Positions 8,380 through 16,924 of a DNA stretch of 64,000 nt are shown here, piece by piece (positions within the stretch are counted from its first letter, which is position 1; every line of letters begins with the position of its first letter). Both the position numbers and the translations under genes were made by a program. Source of the DNA: Streptomyces kaniharaensis (GTDB taxonomy: Bacteria > Actinomycetota > Actinomycetes > Streptomycetales > Streptomycetaceae); assembly GCF_009569385.1 (NCBI RefSeq), contig NZ_WBOF01000001.1, positions 3,854,001 through 3,918,000 of the forward strand, written 5' to 3'. A model generated the notes under the pieces. The model made no database searches and had not been told where the DNA came from. It saw nothing but the letters and a program-made list of their open reading frames with translations.

Positions 8380-8413
8380 GCCCGGATCCTGCGCCCGCCA
8401 CCACGCGTCGCAC

Positions 8414-8447
8414 GCCCGTGTTCGCCCTGAGCGTGCCCGTGTTCGCC
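8414..8447 (-). promoter_or_regulatory. Two-turn direct repeat upstream of the MBL-fold gene
   Basis: GCCCGTGTTCGCC occurs twice, at 8414-8426 and 8435-8447, a perfect 13-bp direct repeat with a 21-bp period (two helical turns). It lies 35-68 bases upstream of the MBL-fold start, between that gene and the divergent FAH-family gene, and looks like a tandem regulator-binding site. Confidence 0.4.
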
Positions 8448-8636
8448 TCCGGCGAAGGGGAGTCAACCGTGTGGGCCGCCGATTCGGCGGTTCTTCCGAC
8501 GGGAGGATTTGAGAGGAACTCGCCCATCGGGACTCCCTGGTTCGCCGGTCGGGGCCGTTGATATATCTCGTTGCCGGACTCGGGACCGGTGAGCGGCCGG
8601 CCCGGTGAGCTGCGACGAAATGGTGGTGACGGATCG

Positions 8637-9491
8637 ATGAAGCTCCTCCGTGTCGGACCCCCGGGTGCCGAGCGCCCGGTCGTGCTGGGCCGGGACGGCA
8701 CCGCGTACGACCTGTCCGGGCGGGCCCGGGACATCGACGGGGCCTTCCTGGCCGGACTGGACGCCGCCGAGCTGGCGCGGGACGTGGCCGCGGGCGTGCT
8801 GCCGGTGGTGGACCTCGCCGGCGGGGTCAGGGTCGGCTCTCCGGTGGCCCGGCCGGGCAAGGTGGTCGGGATCGGGCTCAACTACCGCGACCACGCGGTC
8901 GAGGCCGGGGCCGCGATCCCGGACGAGCCGGTGATCTTCCTCAAGCCGAGCTGCACCGTGGTCGGCCCGTACGACGAGGTGCTGGTGCCGCGCGGCGGCG
9001 AGAAGACCGACTACGAGGCCGAGTTGGCGGTCGTGATCGGGCGGACGGCCCGCTACCTGGCCGGGCACGCGGAGGCCGCCGAGGTGATCGCGGGCTACAC
9101 GATCGCCAACGACGTCACCGAGCGGGCCTTCCAGTTCGAGCGGGGCGGCCAGTGGGACAAGGGCAAGTCGGCGGAGACCTTCACGCCGCTCGGACCCTGG
9201 CTGGTCACCGCCGACGAGGTGGCGGACCCGCAGCGGCTGCCGCTGCGGCTCTGGGTCAACGGCGAGCTGCGGCAGGACGGCAACACCGGGCAGATGATCT
9301 TCCCGGTGCTCGAACTCGTCCGCTACGCCAGCCAGTTCATGGTGCTGGAGCCCGGTGACGTGGTCATCACCGGCACCCCGGCCGGCGTCACCCTGGGGCG
9401 CCCCGGTACGCCGTTCCTCACTTCGGGTGACATCGTCGAGATCGAGATCGACGGTCTCGGCCGCCAGCGCCAGGTGCTCGGCAAGGCGTGA
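8637..9491 (+). CDS. Fumarylacetoacetate hydrolase (FAH) family protein
   Basis: A 284-residue FAH-fold enzyme, likely acting on a 2,4-diketo or 2-oxo-hydroxy acid in aromatic or sugar-acid breakdown. The core starts near residue 75 with G-L-N-Y-R-D-H-A, followed by E-P-V-I-F-L-K-P, the metal ligand region D-Y-E-A-E-L-A-V-V-I-G and I-A-N-D-V-T-E-R, and the C-terminal G-D-V-V-I-T-G-T-P-A-G-V segment. Members include ureidoglycolate lyase-like and acylpyruvase-like enzymes, so the precise substrate is open. ATG 8637 begins the usual M-K-L-L-R-V start; the ribosome site is weak (GGTGACGGA). It is divergent from the MBL-fold gene and convergent with a TetR gene. Confidence 0.9.
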   Translation: MKLLRVGPPGAERPVVLGRDGTAYDLSGRARDIDGAFLAGLDAAELARDVAAGVLPVVDLAGGVRVGSPVARPGKVVGIGLNYRDHAVEAGAAIPDEPVIFLKPSCTVVGPYDEVLVPRGGEKTDYEAELAVVIGRTARYLAGHAEAAEVIAGYTIANDVTERAFQFERGGQWDKGKSAETFTPLGPWLVTADEVADPQRLPLRLWVNGELRQDGNTGQMIFPVLELVRYASQFMVLEPGDVVITGTPAGVTLGRPGTPFLTSGDIVEIEIDGLGRQRQVLGKA

Positions 9492-9543
9492 GCGCACGCC
9501 ACCCGGCCCCGGGCACGGGGGTCGGGAGGCTCACCCCGCCGGC

Positions 9544-10296
9544 TCAGCGCACCGACAGGACGCCCCGCAGCCGCTCCGCCCGCAGCGCGTCCGGGCCGTC
9601 CAGCGCGAGCAGCGCGGCCAGCACCTCCGCCGTCTGCGGATCGTGCAGGGCGGTCGCCGCCGCCATCGCCGTGAACTGGTCCACCAGCCAGTCGCGCAGC
9701 TCGGCCACCGCCAGCGTGCGCCCCTCGTCCAGCCAGCTCAGCGACGCGCCCTCGACCACCGCTATCCACGACCGCACCAGCAGGGTCAGCCGCGGGCCCG
9801 CCTCCCGGACGCCCAGGTGACGCAGCGTGCGCCGCAGCGCCGCCCGCCGGACGTCGTCGACGATCGCCGAGGTGCGGGCCGTCTCCACCACCGAACCGCC
9901 GCGCAGCAGCGCCGAGTAGCCGGCGTCGTGCTCGGCGACGAACGCGAAGTAGCCGTCCAGGACGGCCGCCAGCTGCTCGGACGGCGTCCCGGTGAGCGGG
10001 ACGGCGAACCGGCTGGTCAGCTCGTCCGCGGCGGTGCGCAGCGCGGCCTCGTAGAGCTGCTGCTTGCCGCCCGCGAAGTAGCGGTAGACCAGCGGCCGGG
10101 AGGCCCCGGCGGCCTCGGCGACGTCGTCCAGGCTCACCTCCTCCGGCGGCCGGGCGGCGAACAACTCCAGTGCCACCGCGATGAGTTGCTCGCGCCGCTG
10201 CTGCACCGGGAGCCGCCGGTAGCCGGCGCGGCGGGGGCGGAGGTCGGGGTCGGCCGGGGCGTTCGCCGGGACGGCTGCGGTGGGGCGGGCTTCCAT
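9544..10296 (-). CDS. TetR-family transcriptional regulator
   Basis: A 250-residue regulator. The N-terminal helix-turn-helix lies at about 35-80, with R-R-E-Q-L-I-A-V-A-L-E-L-F and the recognition part A-A-G-A-S-R-P-L-V-Y-R-Y-F, followed by an all-helical ligand-binding domain. A basic, Pro/Ala-rich tail of about 30 residues precedes the HTH. It is divergent from the DUF885 gene with about 160 bases between the starts, so it may repress itself and that gene. The ligand is unknown. Confidence 0.92.
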   Translation of the reverse strand: MEARPTAAVPANAPADPDLRPRRAGYRRLPVQQRREQLIAVALELFAARPPEEVSLDDVAEAAGASRPLVYRYFAGGKQQLYEAALRTAADELTSRFAVPLTGTPSEQLAAVLDGYFAFVAEHDAGYSALLRGGSVVETARTSAIVDDVRRAALRRTLRHLGVREAGPRLTLLVRSWIAVVEGASLSWLDEGRTLAVAELRDWLVDQFTAMAAATALHDPQTAEVLAALLALDGPDALRAERLRGVLSVR

Positions 10297-10320
10297 GGCG
10301 GCCAGCGTAATGGGCGTCGG

Positions 10321-10340
10321 CCCGATCGGATCCTGTCGGG
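10321..10340. promoter_or_regulatory. Candidate TetR operator
   Basis: CCCGA and TCGGG form an inverted repeat with a 10-base centre in the short region between the TetR gene and the divergent DUF885 gene. The arms are short, so this is only a candidate. Confidence 0.25.
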
Positions 10341-10458
10341 CGTGGTTCCGCCCGAACGGATGTTTGCGGCGCGCGCAGGGGGCTCAACCGGGTTCGTGCC
10401 CACCGGCCGTGCAGGATCAGGGGCTTGCAAAAGGCCCATGCCGCGAAATGATGTCCGA

Positions 10459-12165
10459 ATGGTTGAAGAACTGATCACCTCCGACGGCACCACCCCGCGC
10501 CGTATCGCCGACGGGTACGTCCGTGCCCTCGCCGAGCTCGACCCGCTGACCGCGGTCTATCTGGGACTCAACCCCGAGGACGACCGGCTGCCCGACCTCT
10601 CGCCGGCCGGCGCGGAGGCGATCGCCGACCTCGCCCGCCGCACGTTGGCGCAACTCGCCGAGGCGGAGCGGGCCGGAGCGGCTGCGGAAGAGGCCGAGCG
10701 CCGCTGCGCCCGGCTGCTGCGCGAGCGGCTGACCGCCGAACTCGCCGTCCACGACGCGGGGGAGAACTACCGCGCGGTCCGCAACCTGGCCTCGCCGGTG
10801 CACAACGTCCGTGACGTCTTCACCCTGATGGCCACCGACACCGAGGAGCAGTGGGCGGTGCTCGGCCGCCGCCTGGCCCGGGTGCCGGTCGCGCTGGCGC
10901 AGTACCGGGAGACCCTGGCGGCGGGCACCGAGCGCGGACTGCTGTCCGGCCCCCGCCAGGTCACCACCGTGGTCGGCCAGTTCGGCGAGTGGCTGGAGGG
11001 TGAGCTGCCGGGGGGCTGGTTCGGTCAGCTCGTCGCCGACGCGCCCGAGGGCCTGCGCGCGGAGCTGTCCGCGCACGCCGTCGCCGCCGCCGAGGCCCTG
11101 GCCGCCCTGCGCGACTGGCTGCGCGACGTCTACGGCCCGGCCGCCGCCGGCACCCCGGACACCACCGGCCGGGAGCGCTACGGCCGCTGGGTCCGCTACT
11201 GGACCGGCTCCGACCTGGACCTGGACGAGGCCTACGCCTGGGCCTGGAGCGAGTTCCACGGCCTGCTGGCCCAGATGGAGGCCGAAGCCGAGAAGGTCCG
11301 CCCGGGCGCCGGCCCGATGGAGGCGATGAAGTGGCTGGAGACCGACGGTCCGGGCATCGAGGGTGCCGAGGCCACCCGTGAGTACCTCCAGGGCCTGATG
11401 GACCAGGCGATCCGCGACCTCCAGGGCACCCACTTCGACCTCGCCGAGCCGGTCACCCGGGTCGAGTCGATGATCGCCCCGCCCGGCAGCGCCGCCGCGC
11501 CGTACTACACGGCCCCCTCGCTGGACTTCAGCCGCCCCGGGCGGACCTGGCTGCCGCTGCTCGGCCGGGAGCGCTTCCCGGTCTGGGACCTCGTCTCCAC
11601 CTGGTACCACGAGGGCGTTCCGGGCCACCACCTCCAGCTCGCGCAGTGGAACTACGTCGCCGACCGGCTCTCCACCTACCAGGTCAGCCTCGGCGGGGTG
11701 AGCGCCAACCTGGAGGGCTGGGCGCTGTACGCCGAGCGCCTGATGGACGAGCTCGGCTACCTCACCGACGCGGGCCACCGGCTGGGCTACCTCAACGCGC
11801 AGATGATGCGGGCGCTGCGGGTCATCGTCGACATCGGCATGCACGCCGGCTTCGACTTCCCCGCCGACTCCCCGTACCGGCCGGGCGAGCCGGTGAGCCC
11901 GGAGGCGGCGCGGGAGTTCTTCGGCCGCTACTGCGGCCTGTCCGCCGACTTCCTGGACAGCGAGCTGGTCCGCTACCTGGGCATGCCCGGGCAGGCGATC
12001 GGCTACAAGCTGGGTGAGCGCGCCTGGCTGCGCGGCCGGGCGGCGGCGAAGGCGGCGCACGAGGCGCGTGGCGAGGAGTTCGACCTCAAGGCCTGGCACA
12101 TGGCGGCGCTGTCGCAGGGCTCGCTGGGGCTGGACGACCTGGTCGAGGAGCTGTCGGCGCTGTGA
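10459..12165 (+). CDS. DUF885 family protein, metallopeptidase-like
   Basis: A 568-residue soluble protein of the DUF885 family. It carries the family signature W-Y-H-E-G-V-P-G-H-H with His 384 and Glu 385; this HExxPGHH arrangement resembles a zinc-peptidase site, and DUF885 members are usually predicted to be metallopeptidases or carboxypeptidases, though few are characterised. The C-terminal half continues with the W-A-L-Y-A-E-R-L-M-D-E-L-G segment typical of the family. The start is uncertain: ATG 10459 gives the family-like M-V-E-E-L-I-T-S-D-G; ATG 10438 has an AAGG only 3 bases upstream. It is divergent from TetR. Confidence 0.9.
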   Translation: MVEELITSDGTTPRRIADGYVRALAELDPLTAVYLGLNPEDDRLPDLSPAGAEAIADLARRTLAQLAEAERAGAAAEEAERRCARLLRERLTAELAVHDAGENYRAVRNLASPVHNVRDVFTLMATDTEEQWAVLGRRLARVPVALAQYRETLAAGTERGLLSGPRQVTTVVGQFGEWLEGELPGGWFGQLVADAPEGLRAELSAHAVAAAEALAALRDWLRDVYGPAAAGTPDTTGRERYGRWVRYWTGSDLDLDEAYAWAWSEFHGLLAQMEAEAEKVRPGAGPMEAMKWLETDGPGIEGAEATREYLQGLMDQAIRDLQGTHFDLAEPVTRVESMIAPPGSAAAPYYTAPSLDFSRPGRTWLPLLGRERFPVWDLVSTWYHEGVPGHHLQLAQWNYVADRLSTYQVSLGGVSANLEGWALYAERLMDELGYLTDAGHRLGYLNAQMMRALRVIVDIGMHAGFDFPADSPYRPGEPVSPEAAREFFGRYCGLSADFLDSELVRYLGMPGQAIGYKLGERAWLRGRAAAKAAHEARGEEFDLKAWHMAALSQGSLGLDDLVEELSAL

Positions 12166-12370
12166 CGGCCGGGACGGGGCCCGGGTGCCGGTTCGCCGGG
12201 GCCCGGGCCCTGTCGTAGTCCGCCGGTCGTGGTCCTCTGGTCCGAAGCCATGGTCCTTTGGTCCGGAAAAGGTCGATTTGGTGAGGTTTTTCCTTGCCAT
12301 TCGTCCACACGCGCGTTTCGCTGGAAGACGACTGCGTGACCTCTCCGTACCTCTCCGGAAGGCTCGACCA

Positions 12371-13927
12371 GTGTCTGCGCAAACCGCCACCGGTCATGGG
12401 ACCGCGGACAGTCGCCGCTGGTGGGCGCTGGCGGTCATCGCCATCGCCCAGCTCATGATCGTCCTCGACATCACCATCGTGAACATCGCGCTGCCGTCGG
12501 CCCAGAAGGACCTGGGCATCTCCGACGCCAACCGGCAGTGGGTGATCACCGCCTACACGCTCGCCTTCGGCGGCCTGCTGCTGCTCGGCGGCCGGCTGGG
12601 CGACCTCTTCGGCCGCAAGCGCGTCTTCACCATCGGCCTGCTGGGCTTCGCCCTCGCCTCCGCCCTCGGCGGCGCCGCGGCCGGGCCCGCGATGCTGTTC
12701 GGCGCCCGCGCCCTCCAGGGCGCGTTCGGCGCGCTGCTCGCCCCGTCCGCGCTGGGGCTGCTCTCGACCACGTTCACCGACCCCAAGGAGCGCAGTACGG
12801 CCTTCGGGATCTTCGGTGCGATCGCCGGCGGCGGCGCCGCGATCGGCCTGATCACCGGCGGCCTGCTGACCGAGTACCTGAACTGGCGCTGGTGCCTGTT
12901 CGTCAACACCCCGATCGCCGTCGGCGCCGCCCTCGCCGCCTACTCCGTGCTCACCCGCGACCACATCGCCAAGGGCCGCCGGGTCAAGCTCGACCTGCCC
13001 GGTGCGCTGCTCGGCTGCGGCGGCCTGCTCGCCATCGTCTTCGGCACCTCCGAGGCCGTGACCCGGACCTGGGGCGACTGGCTCGTGCTGACCTCGCTGG
13101 GCGTCGGCGTGGCCCTGCTCGCGATCTTCGTCCTGGTGGAGAAGCACACCGACCACGCGCTGCTGCCGATGCACATCGTCGGTGAGCGCAACCGCGGCGG
13201 CGGAGCCCTGTCGGTCGGGCTGGCCATGGTCGGCATGTTCGGCCTGTTCCTGTTCCTGACCTACTACCTGCAGGAGATCAAGCACTTCTCGCCGGTGCTG
13301 TCAGGCGTGTCCTTCCTGCCCATGACGGCCGCCATCGTCATCAGTTCGACGGGCTTCGCGGCGCGGTTGATGACCAGGGTGCCGTCCCGGAACCTGATCG
13401 GCCCGGGACTGCTGCTCGCCGCGGGCGGCATGGCCTGGCTGACCCAGATGAAGGTGGACAGCCCGTGGGCCGGCATGGTGCTGCCGGCGGAGCTGCTGCT
13501 CGGCTTCGGCATGGGCCTGGTGTTCATGCCCTCGATGAGCCTCGCCACCCTCGGCGTCGCCCCGAACGAGGCCGGCGCCGCCTCGGCCACCATCAACTCG
13601 GCTCAGCAGGTGGGTGGTTCGTTCGGTACGGCGCTGCTGAACACGGTCGCGGCGAGCGCCACCGCGACGTACCTGTCCACCCGGATCGCCGCCGACCCGG
13701 CGGTGCGGGCCCAGGGCGCGGTGCACGGCTACGTGGTCGCGACGTGGGTGGCGATGGGCATCCTGATGCTGGCGTCGCTGATCGCGTTCCTGATGATCGA
13801 CCACCGTCCGGCGCCCGGTGAGGCGGCGGGCGTCCCGGGCGGCGCCGAGGCCGTGGCCGAGGGCGCGGCGGCCGGGGCTCCGGTCGAGAGCGCCGTCGCC
13901 CAGGCGGAGCGGCAGCGGGCGACCTGA
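12371..13927 (+). CDS. MFS drug exporter, DHA2 (EmrB/QacA) type, 14 TM
   Basis: A 518-residue proton-driven exporter of the 14-helix DHA2 branch. Motif D1-like L-D-I-T-I-V-N-I-A-L-P lies in helix 1, motif A G-R-L-G-D-L-F-G-R-K-R between helices 2 and 3, and motif C-like G-A-I-A-G-G-G-A-A-I-G in helix 5. An Ala/Glu-rich cytoplasmic tail ends the protein. GTG 12371 is preferred because GGAAGG lies 8 bases upstream and the N-terminus is then a short hydrophilic segment. No linked regulator gene is adjacent. The substrate is unknown; resemblance to antibiotic exporters does not prove a resistance role. Confidence 0.93.
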   Translation: MSAQTATGHGTADSRRWWALAVIAIAQLMIVLDITIVNIALPSAQKDLGISDANRQWVITAYTLAFGGLLLLGGRLGDLFGRKRVFTIGLLGFALASALGGAAAGPAMLFGARALQGAFGALLAPSALGLLSTTFTDPKERSTAFGIFGAIAGGGAAIGLITGGLLTEYLNWRWCLFVNTPIAVGAALAAYSVLTRDHIAKGRRVKLDLPGALLGCGGLLAIVFGTSEAVTRTWGDWLVLTSLGVGVALLAIFVLVEKHTDHALLPMHIVGERNRGGGALSVGLAMVGMFGLFLFLTYYLQEIKHFSPVLSGVSFLPMTAAIVISSTGFAARLMTRVPSRNLIGPGLLLAAGGMAWLTQMKVDSPWAGMVLPAELLLGFGMGLVFMPSMSLATLGVAPNEAGAASATINSAQQVGGSFGTALLNTVAASATATYLSTRIAADPAVRAQGAVHGYVVATWVAMGILMLASLIAFLMIDHRPAPGEAAGVPGGAEAVAEGAAAGAPVESAVAQAERQRAT

Positions 13928-13935
13928 AAGTTTCC

Positions 13936-13949
13936 GCAAGGTCTTGCAG
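13936..13949. promoter_or_regulatory. Candidate LacI/MalR-type operator before the sugar kinase
   Basis: GCAAG-GT-CTTGC is a perfect short inverted repeat that includes CTTGCAG. CTTGCAG/CTGCAAG motifs are known from maltose and amylase promoters of Streptomyces. It lies 60-73 bases before the PfkB kinase start. Confidence 0.35.
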
Positions 13950-14008
13950 TCAACCTCCGGCGCCTGCTTGACTCCTGGCCACCGTCCGGGGATCAAGGAG
14001 GCGCCGCC

Positions 14009-14923
14009 GTGCTGGCCGAGTCCGTGCCGCTCGAGTTCGACCTGCTCGTCGTCGGCGGCGCCGGCGTGGACACCGTCGTCCGCGTGGACCGGCTGGAGAT
14101 CCCGCCCGGCGACTCGCAGTACGTCGGGCCGGTCCACGACTACGTCGGCCACACCGGCAACGGCGTCGCCCTCGGCGCCCACCACCTCGGGCTGCGGACC
14201 GCCTTCCTCGACTTCCTCGGCGACGACCCGCAGGGCGATCTGATCCGCGCCGCCTACCGGCGCCACGGCCTGCACTTCGCCCACCTGGTGAGCCCGCACG
14301 GCACCCCACGCGGGGTCAACCTGGTGGACGCCGCCGGCCGCCGCTTCTCCTTCTTCGACGGCCGCCACCCCGCCGACCTGCGGCTGCCGCGCGCCTTCTA
14401 CCTCCCGTACGCCGAGCGCAGCCGGCACGTCCACCTCTCCATCACCGGCGTCAACCGCGACATGTACGGCGACCTGCACCGGCTCGGCCGCACCACCTCC
14501 ACCGACCTGCACGACTGGGACGGCCGCAACCCGCACCACCGCGACTACGCGGTCAACTCCGACCTGGTGTTCCTGTCCGTCGCCGGCTGCCGGGGCCGCC
14601 ACGAGGAGCTGATGCGCACGATCCTCGCCGAGGGCCGGGCCGAGGTCGTCGTCGCCACCGCGGGCGCCGAGGGCTGCCACCTGCTCACGAGGGACGATCT
14701 CGACCGGGGCGCCCGCGCGGCCCACCACCTCCCGGCCGTCGACCCGGGCCGCCCGGTGGTGGACAGCAACGGCGCCGGGGACGCCTTCGTCTCCGGCTTC
14801 CTGTACGCGTGGTTCCGGGGCCGCGCGCCGCTGGACTGCGCCCGGGCCGGCTCGGCCGCCGGGGCGTTCGCGTGCACCGCCGCCGGGACGCACACCGCCT
14901 TCATCGGGCCCGAGGACCTGTAG
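14009..14923 (+). CDS. PfkB-family carbohydrate kinase
   Basis: A 304-residue ribokinase-fold enzyme that transfers phosphate from ATP to a sugar or nucleoside. The N-terminal signature G-G-A-G-V-D and the C-terminal signature D-S-N-G-A-G-D-A-F-V-S-G-F are both present; the latter holds the catalytic Asp and the anion hole. In place of the usual D-T-x-G-A-G-D a serine occupies the second position, which is tolerated in the family. GTG 14009 has AAGGAG 8 bases upstream. The gene stands alone, with a CTTGCAG-containing repeat upstream, so sugar-dependent control is plausible. The substrate is not identifiable. Confidence 0.9.
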   Translation: MLAESVPLEFDLLVVGGAGVDTVVRVDRLEIPPGDSQYVGPVHDYVGHTGNGVALGAHHLGLRTAFLDFLGDDPQGDLIRAAYRRHGLHFAHLVSPHGTPRGVNLVDAAGRRFSFFDGRHPADLRLPRAFYLPYAERSRHVHLSITGVNRDMYGDLHRLGRTTSTDLHDWDGRNPHHRDYAVNSDLVFLSVAGCRGRHEELMRTILAEGRAEVVVATAGAEGCHLLTRDDLDRGARAAHHLPAVDPGRPVVDSNGAGDAFVSGFLYAWFRGRAPLDCARAGSAAGAFACTAAGTHTAFIGPEDL

Positions 14924-15044
14924 CCGTCCGCCGCCCGGCAGCGGTTTTCTCATGCAGATCCAAGTCGCGGATAACAACATTTCCAGCCGGAGGCGTCATA
15001 GTCGTTGACCGAACGTTGCCGCCCCCAAGGCAGGAGAGACGCGC

Positions 15045-16022
15045 ATGGGCCAGCACCGCCGCCCCACCCCGCGACGCCGGCTTCTGGCCCCGACCCTGTT
15101 CACCGCGTTCTCGGCCGTCACGGTGGCCGCCGTGGTGACCGGCATGCACTCGCTGAGCCCGTCCGAGGCGACGGCCGCCAGCAGTCCGTCCCGTGCCTCG
15201 CCGACCGCCTCCGCGTCGCCGCCCGCCGCCTCGCCCCCGGCTGCCGTGCCGTCCGCCGCGCCCGTGTCGACCTCGCCGGTCGTGCCCTCCGCGCAGTCGA
15301 GCAGCCCGCCGTCGACGGAAGACGCGACGCCCTCGCCCACGCCCACCGCCACGCCGAGCACCCCCTCGACGGCCCCGAGCGCCACCGCGACCGCCCCTGT
15401 GACTCCCGAATCGGTCACCGTGGGCGTGCTGTTCACCGGCTCCGTCCCGGCCGGCAACCACTTCTGCACCGCCAGCGTGGTGCACAGTCCCACCCGCAAC
15501 CTGCTGCTGACCGCCGCGCACTGCCTCAACACCACGGACACCGTCACCTTCGCGCCGGGCTACCGCGACGGCCGGACCCCGTTCGGCACCTGGCAGGTCA
15601 CCGCGATCCACACCACCACCGGCTGGTCCCAGCGGGCCGACCAGGACGAGGACTTCGCGTTCCTGGAGACGGCCCCCAGCAACGGCCGCAAGGTCGAGGA
15701 CGTGGTCGGCGGCAACCGCCTCGGCGTCGACGAGCCCTTCGACGCCACCATCCGCCTCTACGGCTACGCCGCGGACTCCGAGTCCCCGAACCTCTGCACC
15801 AACACCAGCGGCAGGCAGAGCTCCTACCAGCGCGTCATCAGCTGCCCCGGCTACCCGGCCGGTACCAGCGGCGGCCCGTGGATCAACACCGCGACCGGCG
15901 ACGTGGTCGGCGCCATCGGCGGCTACCAGCAGGGCGGCGAAACGGACGACGTGTCCTACAGCGCCTACTTCGACCACACGATCGCGGCCCTCTTCTCCCA
16001 GACCGAGGCCGCCGCCTCCTGA
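15045..16022 (+). CDS. Secreted trypsin-like serine protease with Ser/Pro linker
   Basis: A 325-residue exported protease. The N-terminus has a basic region followed by a hydrophobic segment (about 14-33), a signal peptide or signal anchor. A low-complexity Ser/Pro/Thr/Ala linker fills about 40-122. The chymotrypsin-fold domain follows, with the catalytic triad visible: His 159 in T-A-A-H-C, Asp 203 in D-E-D-F-A-F-L and Ser 275 in G-T-S-G-G-P. Cysteine pairs (141/160 and 251/267) suggest disulphides. ATG 15045 has CAGGAGAG upstream. It is followed by a very strong terminator. The linker suggests spacing of the domain away from the membrane or wall. Confidence 0.92.
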   Translation: MGQHRRPTPRRRLLAPTLFTAFSAVTVAAVVTGMHSLSPSEATAASSPSRASPTASASPPAASPPAAVPSAAPVSTSPVVPSAQSSSPPSTEDATPSPTPTATPSTPSTAPSATATAPVTPESVTVGVLFTGSVPAGNHFCTASVVHSPTRNLLLTAAHCLNTTDTVTFAPGYRDGRTPFGTWQVTAIHTTTGWSQRADQDEDFAFLETAPSNGRKVEDVVGGNRLGVDEPFDATIRLYGYAADSESPNLCTNTSGRQSSYQRVISCPGYPAGTSGGPWINTATGDVVGAIGGYQQGGETDDVSYSAYFDHTIAALFSQTEAAAS

Positions 16023-16025
16023 ACC

Positions 16026-16064
16026 CGCCGCCCCCGGCCGCCCGCCCGGCGGCCGGGGGCGGCG
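16026..16064 (+). terminator. Strong intrinsic terminator after the protease
   Basis: A perfect 17-bp GC-rich stem (16026-16042 with 16048-16064) with a 5-base loop begins 4 bases after the protease stop. Confidence 0.85.
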
Positions 16065-16107
16065 TCTCCCCGGCAGCGCGACGCCGAGCCGGCCCGGAAC
16101 ATGACGA

Positions 16108-16145
16108 AGGCCCAGACCGTGGATCAACTCCACTGACCTGGGCCT
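16108..16145 (-). terminator. Terminator of tRNA-Arg
   Basis: AGGCCCAG pairs with CTGGGCCT (16108-16115, 16138-16145) and an inner 5-bp stem (16119-16123, 16129-16133) stacks inside it. It lies 20 bases past the 3' end of the tRNA on the minus strand. Confidence 0.7.
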
Positions 16146-16165
16146 CAGTTGCACTTCTCGCGAAG

Positions 16166-16237
16166 TGCCCCCGGTAGGATTCGAACCTACGCACCCGCCT
16201 CCGGAGGGCGGTGCTCTATCCCCTGAGCTACGGGGGC
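16166..16237 (-). tRNA. tRNA-Arg (anticodon CCG)
   Basis: The minus strand folds as a full 72-base cloverleaf: acceptor GCCCCCG with CGGGGGC, D-arm with GCTCAGGGGATAGAGC, anticodon stem CCGCC/GGCGG around the loop CTCCGGA (anticodon CCG, reads CGG), T-arm with GTTCGAATC, and discriminator A. The 3' CCA is not encoded. It reads the most frequent arginine codons of this GC-rich genome. Confidence 0.95.
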
Positions 16238-16411
16238 CTGCTGCTGTTTCGCCGTCCGCTTCCGCTTTCGACGTGATGAACACTACCAGGCTTCGGGTGC
16301 GGTCCGTGCACGGGTTTCGCGTGGGGCCCTTCGTGGGGGCGGGGGCGAGGGCGGGGGCGGAAGTCGGGAAAGGCCGGACGGGGCGGTGGAGGCGCCGATA
16401 CCCTCGGTGAG

Positions 16412-16840
16412 ATGTCGGGAGTGTCCGGGCGGGTCCTCGTGGTGGACGACAGCGAGGCGATCCGCCAGCTGATCAGGGTCAACCTGGAGCTCGAGGGCTT
16501 CGAGGTGGTGACCGCCGCCGACGGCGCCGAGTGCCTGGAGGTGGTCCGCCGGGTGAAGCCGGACGTGGTGACGCTGGACGTGGTGATGCCCCGGCTGGAC
16601 GGCCTGCGGACGGCGGCGCGGCTGCGCGCGACCCCGGGCACGAGCCGGCTGCCGATCGCGATAGTGAGCGCCTGCACGCCGGCCGACCTGGACCTGGGGG
16701 AGGCGGTCGGCGTGGACGGGTACCTGGGCAAGCCCTTCGACCCGGCCGACCTGGTGGCGCTGGTGCGGCGGCTGATGGCGATGGACGGGATGCCCGGCGG
16801 CTTTCGCCCTGAGCGAACAGATCGGACCGATCGCGGCTGA
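16412..16840 (+). CDS. Stand-alone receiver-domain response regulator
   Basis: A 142-residue CheY-like protein with a single receiver domain and no output domain. Key residues are present: acidic pair D12-D13, phospho-acceptor D56 in V-T-L-D-V-V-M-P, Ser 86 in the I-V-S-A switch position, and Lys 107 in G-K-P-F. A short charged tail follows. No histidine kinase gene is adjacent, so the partner is unknown. The ATG at 16412 has only a weak GGTGAG upstream. It precedes argS by 84 bases in the same direction and may be co-transcribed with it. A role by protein-protein interaction is the usual expectation for single-domain regulators. Confidence 0.9.
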   Translation: MSGVSGRVLVVDDSEAIRQLIRVNLELEGFEVVTAADGAECLEVVRRVKPDVVTLDVVMPRLDGLRTAARLRATPGTSRLPIAIVSACTPADLDLGEAVGVDGYLGKPFDPADLVALVRRLMAMDGMPGGFRPERTDRTDRG

Positions 16841-16924
16841 CATCCCCGCCGACGCGGCGGACGGCCGTCTCAACCGGTAAACCGAGTGGCGAGCGGGCAC
16901 CCCGTCTCGCCTACGCTTGGCGTC

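Noticed and set aside
12014..12370. Upstream extension of the DHA2 exporter frame
   Set aside because: It overlaps the DUF885 gene, has no ribosome site and adds a basic low-complexity segment; GTG 12371 with GGAAGG is better.
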